Positions 57,026 to 64,000 of a DNA stretch of 64,000 nucleotides are shown in pieces. Below the pieces are notes generated by a model. That model worked only from the letters and a program-made list of their open reading frames with translations, did no database searches and was not told where the DNA came from. Position 1 is the first letter of the stretch. The number at the start of each line of letters is the position of its first letter. The position numbers were made by a program, and so were the translations under genes. This stretch comes from Prescottella equi (GTDB lineage Bacteria > Actinomycetota > Actinomycetes > Mycobacteriales > Mycobacteriaceae). The DNA lies in contig NZ_JAIVAH010000013.1 of the NCBI RefSeq assembly GCF_020171745.1, positions 186,001-250,000 of the forward strand. The letters run 5' to 3'.

Positions 57026-57084
57026 CCCTGATCTTTCCCTGACCCCACCACCCGGATGCCGTGAATCTCAGGGTCGGGCCCTGA
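57026..57084. repeat. CCCTGA repeats in the divergent PspC promoter region
   Basis: CCCTGA occurs at 57026-57031 and 57037-57042, 11 bases apart, and again at 57079-57084. The last pairs with the inverted TCAGGG at 57068-57073, spaced by 5 bases. The sites fill the 139-base gap between the PspC gene and the PspC kinase and could bind the response regulator encoded downstream. Confidence 0.5.
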
Positions 57085-57118
57085 TGTCGGATACCCGCGA
57101 CCGTGCCAGGATCGAGGT

Positions 57119-58438
57119 GTGCAACCCCTGGTCGATCCGAACGAGACGACGAACCCGCCCGCGCCCGCTGCCCCGGCGGTTCCCGCCGTGGACGAAGCGC
57201 TCTACCCGAAGCTCGAGCGTCGGGCGGGCGGGCGCATCGTGGGCGGTGTCGCCGGGGGTATCGCCGATCACCTCGACGTCGACGTGTTCAAGGTGCGGGT
57301 GGCGTTCGCGCTGCTGGCGTCGCTCGCCGGCGCGGGCATCATGGCGTACGGGTTGCTGTGGATCTTCACCCCGCAGGGCACGGACACCGAACGGCCGGCC
57401 GCGTCGGAGCGGCGCCGGGCGATCGGCCTGGCCGTCATCGGACTCGCGTGCGCGGCGAGCCTGAGCTGGCTGGTCAGCGGCACCGCGGCGTCGGTGGTCA
57501 CCCCGTTCATCGTCGTCGCGGTCGGCGCCGCGCTGGTGTGGCGCGAGTTCGACGTGGACGGCTCGCGGTCGGTCCTGGGGCTGCCGCGGCGTCCGACGGT
57601 ACTCACGTGGGCCCGGATCCTCGGCGGCGTGACGCTCATCGTCACCGGCCTCGGCGTCGTCGTCCTCGCCCAGATCGACCTCGACGCGCTGCGCTCGTCG
57701 CTGCTGGCCGTCGTCGTGACGCTCGTCGGCGCGGGTCTGCTGACGGTGCCGCTGTGGCTGCGGCTGTGGCGGGCCCTCGGTGAGGAGCGGGCCGCCCGCA
57801 TCCGCAACGACGAACGCGAGGAGATCGCGTCGCACCTGCACGATTCGGTCCTGCAGACACTCGCGCTGATCCAGAAGCAGGCCGATTCGCCGCAGGAGGT
57901 GACCCGGCTCGCGCGCGGGCAGGAGCGGGAGTTGCGGCGGTGGCTGTTCGGGGGTGGGGAGACGGCCCACAGGAGCCTGTCGGAGGCGTTGCAGACCATC
58001 GCCGGCGAGGTCGAGGACCAGCACGGCGTCACGGTGCGACCGGTGACCGTCGGCGACGTGGAACTCGAGGCCGACGGCGGTGACGGGACCGGGTTGTCGC
58101 GGGAGTGCTTCACGGCGCTGCTCGGTGCCACCCGCGAGTCGCTCGTCAACGCCGCCAAGCATTCCGGGGTGTCGAGCATCGACCTCTACGCCGAGACCGA
58201 ACGCGACCAGGTGAGCGTGTTCGTACGCGACCGCGGCGTCGGCTTCGATCAGGAGACGGTGCCCGAGGACCGGCAGGGGCTGGCGAAGTCGATCCGAGCC
58301 CGGATCGAACGCCGCGGCGGCCGGGTGGAGGTTCGATCGACGGTGGGTAAGGGGACCGAGGTGCGGATCCACATGCCGCGGCCGGTGTCGGACGATGACG
58401 CGGAGGACGTCGCGAACGAGGCCGAACCGATGTCCTAG
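57119..58438 (+). CDS. PspC-domain sensor histidine kinase
   Basis: The 439-residue protein joins a PspC domain (about 30-90) and several transmembrane helices to a NarL-type histidine kinase. The phosphoacceptor is H241 in HLHDSVLQTLALIQ, and the ATPase domain shows ESLVNAAKHSG, VRDRGVGFD and GKGTEVRI. It should sense membrane or envelope state and phosphorylate the response regulator encoded 9 bases downstream. The GTG start has no strong ribosome-binding site. A related PspC protein is divergent to it. Confidence 0.88.
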   Translation: MQPLVDPNETTNPPAPAAPAVPAVDEALYPKLERRAGGRIVGGVAGGIADHLDVDVFKVRVAFALLASLAGAGIMAYGLLWIFTPQGTDTERPAASERRRAIGLAVIGLACAASLSWLVSGTAASVVTPFIVVAVGAALVWREFDVDGSRSVLGLPRRPTVLTWARILGGVTLIVTGLGVVVLAQIDLDALRSSLLAVVVTLVGAGLLTVPLWLRLWRALGEERAARIRNDEREEIASHLHDSVLQTLALIQKQADSPQEVTRLARGQERELRRWLFGGGETAHRSLSEALQTIAGEVEDQHGVTVRPVTVGDVELEADGGDGTGLSRECFTALLGATRESLVNAAKHSGVSSIDLYAETERDQVSVFVRDRGVGFDQETVPEDRQGLAKSIRARIERRGGRVEVRSTVGKGTEVRIHMPRPVSDDDAEDVANEAEPMS

Positions 58439-58447
58439 GGTGGGGCC

Positions 58448-59122
58448 GTGACTTTCACGGCCTCGCCCCAGACCGGTCCCGACAAGTTCCGGGTGTTCCT
58501 CGTCGACGATCACGCGGTGTTCCGGGCAGGGGTGCGTGCCGAACTCGGGCGCGAGGCGGACATGGAAGTGGTGGGCGAGGCCGGCGGCGTCGCCGAGGCC
58601 ATCGCCGGGATCAACGCGCTGCGCCCGCAGGTGGTCCTGCTCGACGTGCACATGCCCGACGGTGGTGGTGTCGCGGTGCTGAACGGGATCGACTCGGGCC
58701 CGGTGTGCCTGGCGCTCAGCGTGTCCGACGCCGCCGAGGACGTCATCGCGGTGATCCGGGCCGGTGCTCGCGGCTACGTCACGAAGACGATCTCGGGTGC
58801 GGAACTGGCCGACGGAGTTCGTCGCGTCGCCGGCGGTGACGCCGTGTTCAGCCCGCGTCTCGCGGGGTTCGTGCTGGACTCGTTCACCGGACGGTCGAAC
58901 GCGCCCGAGCCGCCACTGGATCCGGAACTGGACTCGCTCACTCCGCGGGAACTCGAGGTGCTGCGCCTGCTGGCGCGCGGCTACACGTACCGGGAGATCG
59001 CGGAGGAACTGGTGATCTCGGTGAAGACCGTCGAGACGCACGCGTCGAACGTGCTGCGGAAGACGCAGCAGTCCAACCGGAATGCGCTCACCCGCTGGGC
59101 GCACCGCCGCCGTATCGACTGA
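58448..59122 (+). CDS. NarL/FixJ-family response regulator
   Basis: The 224-residue protein has a receiver domain with DDH and phosphoacceptor D66 in LLDVHMPDGGG, and a C-terminal LuxR-type helix-turn-helix (LTPRELEVLRLLARGYTYREIAEEL). It is the partner of the PspC kinase and may bind the CCCTGA repeats upstream of that kinase. It reads towards the Ser/Thr kinase gene, with 13 bases between stops. Confidence 0.9.
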   Translation: MTFTASPQTGPDKFRVFLVDDHAVFRAGVRAELGREADMEVVGEAGGVAEAIAGINALRPQVVLLDVHMPDGGGVAVLNGIDSGPVCLALSVSDAAEDVIAVIRAGARGYVTKTISGAELADGVRRVAGGDAVFSPRLAGFVLDSFTGRSNAPEPPLDPELDSLTPRELEVLRLLARGYTYREIAEELVISVKTVETHASNVLRKTQQSNRNALTRWAHRRRID

Positions 59123-59135
59123 GCGCAGGGGCGCG

Positions 59136-60365
59136 TCAGGCCAGCAGCGCGACGATCAGCACGATGACGAGCGCCAGCACGATGATGCCGACCATGACGG
59201 CCATCGCGAGCGGCGCCGCCGCGACGACCCGCCCGCGTAGATCGGTCGGGGCCTGCGTGCCGGTCAGTCCCTCCGTGAGCTGACGCAACCAGGCCCGCCC
59301 GGCGGGGCGGGGGACCGAACCCAGCGGCGTGTTCGACTGCACCGCAGGAAGATCGGTGGCGGTGGTGGGGGTCAGGCGTCGCCGGGGGATCGCCGCCGGA
59401 GCCGAACGGTACGCCCAGTTCGGGATGGCGCCGTCGGAGGTCTTGACGGGTTCGCCGATCAGGTCGCCGGTCCGGCCGACCGCATCCGAGCCGAGCGCCA
59501 CCGCCGCGAGAGCGTCGCGCGCCTGCGCCATCGTGGGACGGCGGGCGGGGTCGGGCTCGAGCATGTGCAGGAGCGTGTCGGTGAGCGGGCCGCTGAGGCT
59601 CGGGCGGTAGATCTCGGCCTTCGCCACCCGGTGCAGCAGCGCGATCGGGTCGCTGTCGAGGCCGAACGGCGGCTGTCCCTCGACGACCGTGTACAACGTG
59701 GCGCCGAGCGAGAAGACGTCGCTGGCCTCGGTGGGGTCGTCGCCGCGGGCCACTTCGGGGGCGAAGTACGCGGGGGTTCCGGTGATGACGCCGGCCTTGC
59801 CGCTGGGGGCGTCACCCTTCGCGCGCGCGATCCCGAAGTCGCTGATCTTGACGATGCCGAGCGCGTCGCCGCGATCGGCGACGAGGATGTTTCCGGGCTT
59901 GATGTCGCGGTGCAGGATGCCGGCCGCGTGGGCGTCGGTGAGCGCCGCGGCGATCTGCGCGCCGATCTGCGCGACCTGCAGCGGCGGCAGGGTGTCGACG
60001 TAGCTCATGGCCTCGGCGAGGCTGCGGGACGGCAGGTACTCCATGACGAGCCAGGGCTCGTCGGACTCGACCGCGACGTCGTACATCGCGATGGCGTGCT
60101 CGTGGGACAGCTGTGCGGCGTTGCGGCCTTCGCGCAGCGCGCGCTGCCGGACCTCGCGGGCCGCGGCGTCGTCCATGCCGGCGGTGGTGGTGACCTGTTT
60201 CACGGCCACCTCGCGGTCGAGCAGGGTGTCGTGGGCGAGCCACACCGCGCCCATGCCGCCGCCGCCGAGCTTGGAACGCAGCCGGTACCTACCTGCCATC
60301 AGGTAGTCCGGTCCGACGACCGCCCGGCTTCGTCGGGGCTGTCCGGAACGTTCCTGCTGAGTCAC
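59136..60365 (-). CDS. Tail-anchored Ser/Thr protein kinase
   Basis: This 409-residue kinase has all catalytic motifs: the glycine loop GGGGMGAVW, ATP lysine K56 in VAVKQ, HRDIKPGN with D154, and DFG with D176. After the kinase domain (about 25-285) a linker leads to a hydrophobic helix at the very end (about 385-409), with no domain outside. It therefore seems anchored by its tail and would need a partner for sensing. No PASTA domains occur. The GTG start diverges from imuA'. Confidence 0.88.
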   Translation of the reverse strand: MTQQERSGQPRRSRAVVGPDYLMAGRYRLRSKLGGGGMGAVWLAHDTLLDREVAVKQVTTTAGMDDAAAREVRQRALREGRNAAQLSHEHAIAMYDVAVESDEPWLVMEYLPSRSLAEAMSYVDTLPPLQVAQIGAQIAAALTDAHAAGILHRDIKPGNILVADRGDALGIVKISDFGIARAKGDAPSGKAGVITGTPAYFAPEVARGDDPTEASDVFSLGATLYTVVEGQPPFGLDSDPIALLHRVAKAEIYRPSLSGPLTDTLLHMLEPDPARRPTMAQARDALAAVALGSDAVGRTGDLIGEPVKTSDGAIPNWAYRSAPAAIPRRRLTPTTATDLPAVQSNTPLGSVPRPAGRAWLRQLTEGLTGTQAPTDLRGRVVAAAPLAMAVMVGIIVLALVIVLIVALLA

Positions 60366-60436
60366 GTACCCGAGGTTAGTGGATTCGCGGGGGTTCCCTT
60401 GACGTCCCGGCGCGGGGGCGCTTTACTTGAAGGGAT

Positions 60437-60452
60437 TCGAAAATGTGTTCGA
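60437..60452. promoter_or_regulatory. LexA/SOS box before imuA'-imuB
   Basis: TCGAAA-ATGT-GTTCGA matches 11 of 12 fixed positions of TCGAAC-N4-GTTCGA and is extended by flanking AT on both sides. It lies 80 bases before imuA' and 71 bases from the divergent kinase start. Confidence 0.85.
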
Positions 60453-60531
60453 ATGAGAATTCGAGTGCTCGCGTCTTCCCCGTGCGTGTCGAGAACCTGA
60501 AGAACCAGTGTGTGCAGCAGGGGAGCAGCCC

Positions 60532-61314
60532 ATGACCGAACCCGCCCGACTGTCCGTATCTCCACCCGGACCCCATCCCGACGAGTCCGCCCCGTTGGCG
60601 GGGCTGACGCGGCAGCAGCGCCTGGAGTATCTGCGCCGCCGGATGGCGGCGGTGCCGGCGCGTGGGGAGGCGGCGGACGGTCGCGAGGGTGGGGGCGGCG
60701 AGCGGGTTCTTCCCGTTCCCGGGCCACTGGCCGCGCTCCTGCCGCGCGGCGGGCTCACGCGCGGATCGGTGGTCGCGCTTTCCGGCGCGACGTCGTTGCT
60801 GCTGGGTCTGCTGGCCTCGGTTACTGCGGACGGCGGGCATGCGGCCGTGATCGGGTTTCCGCGACTGGGCCTGCTCGCGGCGGCCGAGATGGGCGCCGAG
60901 TTGCGCCGGCTGGCGTTCGTGCCGAACCCCGGTCCGGACCCGGTGGAGGTGGCGGCGGTGCTGCTCGACGGCATGGACCTGGTGGTGCTCGGGCTGGGCG
61001 GCGTCTCGGTGCCGCCGTCGCGGGCGCGGGCTGTGGTGGCCCGGGCGCGCAGCAAACAGTGCACGCTGATCGTGACCGGTGGGGACTGGGGCGGGGCCGA
61101 GGTCCGGTTGGAGGCGCGGGTGCGCGGCTACGACGGGGTCGGGTGCGGGGCCGACGCCGGACGCGGGAGGCTGCGCTCGGTCCGGTTGGCGGTGCGCGCG
61201 CAGGGGCGCTCGTTCCAGTCGCGGACCGCGTGCCTCGACGTGCGGTCCACGCAGGGGCGGGTCGAGTGGGTGCCGGAGACGGTCGCGTTCGCGCCGGAGA
61301 CGGTCGCGCGATGA
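60532..61314 (+). CDS. imuA': Mutasome accessory protein ImuA'
   Basis: The 260-residue protein has a RecA-like fold pattern, LTRGSVVALSG, with a degenerate Walker A site, and matches ImuA' by its place before imuB. ImuA' works with ImuB and the polymerase DnaE2 in damage-induced mutagenesis. ATG 60532 has GGGGAG 6 bases upstream; earlier GTG 60508 is possible. It is controlled by a LexA box and overlaps imuB by 4 bases. Confidence 0.87.
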   Translation: MTEPARLSVSPPGPHPDESAPLAGLTRQQRLEYLRRRMAAVPARGEAADGREGGGGERVLPVPGPLAALLPRGGLTRGSVVALSGATSLLLGLLASVTADGGHAAVIGFPRLGLLAAAEMGAELRRLAFVPNPGPDPVEVAAVLLDGMDLVVLGLGGVSVPPSRARAVVARARSKQCTLIVTGGDWGGAEVRLEARVRGYDGVGCGADAGRGRLRSVRLAVRAQGRSFQSRTACLDVRSTQGRVEWVPETVAFAPETVAR

Positions 61315-62867
61315 GTGCTCGGGTATTGGCGGTGTGGTGCCCGGACTGGCCCGCCGTGGCCGCGGCCGCCGCCGCAGATCTCCCGGCCACCAGGCCGGTG
61401 GCGGTGTTCCTGGCCAACCGGGTGATCGCGTGCTCGGCGCCGGCCCGGGCGGACGGGGTGCGTCGTGGACTGCGGCGCCGGGAGGCTCAGGCCAGGTGTC
61501 CGGAACTGCATGTGGCGCAAGCCGATCCGGAGCGTGATGCGCGACTCTTCGAATCCGTGGCGGCGGCCGTCGACGAGGCGGCGCCGGGCGTGGAGGTGCT
61601 GCGCCCCGGCCTGCTGGTCCTGGCGGCCCGCGGCGCGATCCGGTACTTCGGATCCGAGGAGGCTGCCGCCGAACGCCTCGTGGATGCGGTCGCGGCGGCG
61701 GGCGCCGAATGCCAGATCGGGATCGCCGACGAACTGTCCACCGCGGTGATCGCGGCGCGCCGCGCCGTGCTGGTGCCGGCTGAAGGCGGCGCCCGGTTCC
61801 TCGCGCCGCTGCCGATCGCGGAGATCGCCGCCGAGCCCAGCCTCTCCGCGCCCGACCGTACCGACCTGGTCGACCTGCTGCGCCGGCTCGGGCTGCGTAC
61901 CATCGGGGCCTTCGCCGCGCTTTCTCCGGTGGACGTGGCATCACGGTTCGGCACCGATGCCGTCCGCGCGCACCGGACCGCGCGCGGTGAACCGGAACGG
62001 CCGCCGTCGGCGCGGACACTGCCGCCGGATCTCGAGGTGGAGCAGCAGTGTGATCCCCCGATCGAGCGGGTCGATGCCGCGGCGTTCGCGGGGCGGGCGC
62101 TGGCGGAACGGTTGCACGCCAAGCTCTCCGCCGCGTCGGTGGCGTGCACCCGATTGCAGGTGTCGGCGAGCACCGGCAACGGTGAGCACCTGAGCCGGAC
62201 GTGGCGGTGTGCCGAACCGTTGACCCCGGAGGGCACCGCGGACCGGGTGCGCTGGCAACTGGACGGCTGGCTCACCGGGCGCAGCGACTCACGGCCCACC
62301 GCCGGAATCACGGTGCTGAGCCTCGAACCGGTCGAGGTGGTCGCGGCCGGTGCCCTGCAACTCGGATTGTGGGGCGGTGTCGGCGAGGAGGACGAGCGGG
62401 CGCGTCGGGCCCTGGTCCGGGTGCAGGGCCTGCTCGGTGGCGAGGCGGTGCAGGTGGGAGTGCTCAGCGGCGGGCGAGGGCCGATGGACCGAATCACGTT
62501 GGTGCCGTTGGGGGACGAGCTGGTGCCTGCGGCCGATCCGTCGGCGCCGTGGCCCGGGCGTCTGCCGGAACCGGCGCCGTCGACGGTGCTGCCGAACGTC
62601 CCCGAGGTGTCGCTCGCGGACCGCTCGGGAGGTCCGGTGCACGTGACCGATCGGGGCGAATTCGGTGCGGCGCCCGCGCGGCTGCGCTGGGGGAGCCGGG
62701 ACTGGGACGTGCAGGGCTGGGCGGGCCCGTGGTCGGTCGACGAACGGTGGTGGGACGTCTCGGCGTCGCGGGCGGCGTCGCGGGTGCAGGTTCTGCTCGC
62801 CGATTCGCGGGCCTTGCTTCTGATCTACGAGGGAGGAAGGTGGGGGGTGGAAGGCATCTACGAGTAA
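61311..62867 (+). CDS. imuB: ImuB, catalytically inactive Y-family polymerase-like protein
   Basis: The 518-residue protein is a Y-family relative. Its N-terminus, VLAVWCPDWPAVAAAA, lacks the active-site DxD of DinB polymerases, so ImuB probably serves as a hub linking DnaE2, ImuA' and the sliding clamp. The clamp-binding motif is likely in the LQLGLWG stretch around residues 350-360. dnaE2 is not in the window. It follows imuA' with an ATGA overlap. Confidence 0.9.
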   Translation: MSARVLAVWCPDWPAVAAAAAADLPATRPVAVFLANRVIACSAPARADGVRRGLRRREAQARCPELHVAQADPERDARLFESVAAAVDEAAPGVEVLRPGLLVLAARGAIRYFGSEEAAAERLVDAVAAAGAECQIGIADELSTAVIAARRAVLVPAEGGARFLAPLPIAEIAAEPSLSAPDRTDLVDLLRRLGLRTIGAFAALSPVDVASRFGTDAVRAHRTARGEPERPPSARTLPPDLEVEQQCDPPIERVDAAAFAGRALAERLHAKLSAASVACTRLQVSASTGNGEHLSRTWRCAEPLTPEGTADRVRWQLDGWLTGRSDSRPTAGITVLSLEPVEVVAAGALQLGLWGGVGEEDERARRALVRVQGLLGGEAVQVGVLSGGRGPMDRITLVPLGDELVPAADPSAPWPGRLPEPAPSTVLPNVPEVSLADRSGGPVHVTDRGEFGAAPARLRWGSRDWDVQGWAGPWSVDERWWDVSASRAASRVQVLLADSRALLLIYEGGRWGVEGIYE

Positions 62868-62879
62868 TGCTGTGCACAG

Positions 62880-62894
62880 TACCCATAGGGGGTA
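62880..62894. promoter_or_regulatory. CsoR-like copper operator
   Basis: TACCC-ATAGG-GGGTA is an inverted repeat that closely resembles the CsoR copper-repressor box known from copZA of Bacillus. It lies 14 bases before the CopB-like ATG and overlaps a possible TATAGG -10 (62893-62898). Confidence 0.7.
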
Positions 62895-62908
62895 TAGGTT
62901 CTGTGAGT

Positions 62909-64000
62909 ATGAACCCACACGGAGAAGAAGTTCACCAGGGTCACGCCGAACATGCCGGGCATTCGGAACACGCCGGGCATTCGGGCCACGCCGGGCACGG
63001 CGATCACGTCGCGCAGTTCCGCAAGCTGTTCTGGGTCATGCTGGTCCTCGCGATCCCGGTCGTCGGCGCGAACATGATGTTCGCCGACCTCGTCGGCTAC
63101 ACGCTGCCGGACAACCCTGCGGTGGAATGGATCTCGCCGCTGCTCGGCACGGTCATGTTCGTGTGGGGCGGGCGGCCGTTCCTCACAGGTGCGGTGAGCG
63201 AGATCCGGGCCCGCCAACCCGGCATGATGCTGCTCATCGCGCTCGCGATCACCGTCGCGTTCGTGTCGTCGTGGGGCTCGAGCCTGGGGATTCTCGGGCA
63301 CGACCTCGACTTCTGGTGGGAGCTGGCGCTCCTGATCGTGATCATGCTGCTCGGGCACTGGATCGAGATGCGGTCGCTGGGGCAGGCGTCGAGCGCGCTC
63401 GATTCCCTCGCGGCGCTGCTGCCGGACGAGGCGGAGCGGATCGACGCCGACGGGACCGTCACCACCGTCCGCACCACCGACCTGGCCACCGGAGACATCG
63501 TCCGGGTGCGTCCGGGCGGGCGGATCCCGGCCGACGGGCGGATCGTCGAGGGCGCCGGTGACCTGGACGAATCGATGATCACCGGGGAATCGGTCACGGT
63601 ACGCCGCGAACTCGGCGACCCCGTCGTGGCCGGCACCGTGTCGACGGATTCGGCGCTGCGGGTCGAGATCACCGCGGTCGGTGAGGACACCGCGCTGGCC
63701 GGTATCCAGCGGCTGGTCGCGGAGGCGCAGAACTCGTCGTCGCGGGCCCAGGTGCTCGCCGATCGGGCGGCCGCGCTGCTGTTCTGGTTCGCGCTGGGCG
63801 CCGCGGTGATCACGCTGCTGGTGTGGTCGATCTTCGGGACTCCCGACGAGGCGATCACCCGCACCATCACGGTCCTGGTCATCGCGTGCCCGCACGCGCT
63901 GGGCCTGGCGATCCCGCTCGTCGTGTCGATTGCCACCGAACGGGCCGCCCGCGCCGGCGTGCTGATCACCGACCGGCGGGCCCTCGAGGCGATGCGCACC
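62909..64000 (+). CDS. copB: CopB-type heavy-metal P-type ATPase (cut by the window end)
   Basis: The first 364 residues are present and the frame is still open at 64000. The N-terminus is His-rich, with repeated HAGHS/HAEH units in the first 35 residues, instead of CxxC domains. The CPH metal-site motif (IACPHALG) and the actuator motif ITGES mark a P1B-type copper or silver exporter of the CopB class. The phosphorylation domain (DKTGT) lies beyond the window. ATG 62909 is chosen; GTG 62903 is possible. A CsoR-like box upstream suggests copper-induced expression. Confidence 0.85.
   Translation, partial: MNPHGEEVHQGHAEHAGHSEHAGHSGHAGHGDHVAQFRKLFWVMLVLAIPVVGANMMFADLVGYTLPDNPAVEWISPLLGTVMFVWGGRPFLTGAVSEIRARQPGMMLLIALAITVAFVSSWGSSLGILGHDLDFWWELALLIVIMLLGHWIEMRSLGQASSALDSLAALLPDEAERIDADGTVTTVRTTDLATGDIVRVRPGGRIPADGRIVEGAGDLDESMITGESVTVRRELGDPVVAGTVSTDSALRVEITAVGEDTALAGIQRLVAEAQNSSSRAQVLADRAAALLFWFALGAAVITLLVWSIFGTPDEAITRTITVLVIACPHALGLAIPLVVSIATERAARAGVLITDRRALEAMRT

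Overview
The window is uniformly GC-rich actinobacterial DNA with many GTG starts, 4-base stop/start overlaps and leaderless-looking genes. ESX (type VII secretion) genes, a DprE1-like oxidase, WhiB3, a SigD/RsdA pair, GroEL1 and the order esxU-esxT-rplM-rpsI-glmM ... glmS ... nnr-alr-tsaE-tsaB-rimI-tsaD-groES-groEL1-whiB3-sigD-rsdA-guaB2-guaB3-choD-guaA ... imuA'-imuB match the Mycobacterium tuberculosis Rv3445c-Rv3394c block as I remember it. Together with aromatic-degradation genes this points to a mycolic-acid actinobacterium, most likely Rhodococcus. Genus is an inference from gene content; no database was searched.

Layout. 1-6.7 kb: tail of an ESX-4-type locus (two WXG100 proteins), ornithine aminotransferase, ribosomal proteins L13/S9, GlmM, and a two-gene pair that looks like ESX cargo. 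6.7-18.3 kb: a nucleophile-less alpha/beta hydrolase, GlmS, a cupredoxin lipoprotein, a VOC protein, NAD(P)HX repair (nnr), alanine racemase, and the t6A tRNA-modification genes tsaE, tsaB and tsaD with rimI, interrupted by an inverted DUF2236 gene. 18.3-23 kb: a membrane-anchored Hsp70-like ATPase, a K+ channel, a Tat-exported phosphoesterase and an XRE-cupin regulator. 23-31 kb: an IclR regulator with a 2,3-dihydroxyphenylpropionate-type extradiol dioxygenase, an alpha/beta hydrolase, a DprE1-like oxidase with Ser at the benzothiazinone-target Cys, a DUF222-HNH gene under a LexA box, an exo/endonuclease-phosphatase and a methyltransferase.

31-40 kb: a leftward, almost fully overlapping operon for ring hydroxylation and meta-cleavage (Rieske oxygenase alpha, ferredoxin, reductase, beta, meta-cleavage hydrolase, cis-dihydrodiol dehydrogenase, acyl-CoA ligase, small GNAT-like protein), with a divergent MDR reductase and thioesterase. 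No extradiol dioxygenase lies inside this operon; the one at 24 kb could fill that step. 40-48 kb: groES-groEL1 behind a multiple CIRCE operator, then a SigK/RskA/fasciclin module, whiB3, sigD and its anti-sigma factor. 48-55 kb: guaB2, guaB3 (catalytic Cys replaced by Thr), choD and guaA. 55-60.4 kb: PspC-domain membrane proteins, a PspC-histidine kinase with its response regulator, and a tail-anchored Ser/Thr kinase. 60.4-62.9 kb: SOS-controlled imuA'-imuB. 62.9 kb to the end: the 5' part of a CopB-like metal ATPase behind a CsoR-like box.

No tRNA, rRNA, insertion sequence, prophage or CRISPR array was seen. The most interesting items are the candidate ESX cargo pair with a pentacysteine/Pro-Glu tail, the membrane-anchored short Hsp70-like ATPase, the DprE1-like Cys-to-Ser oxidase, the nucleophile-less hydrolase beside glmS, terminators built inside coding 3' ends, and repeat operators upstream of the PspC kinase.
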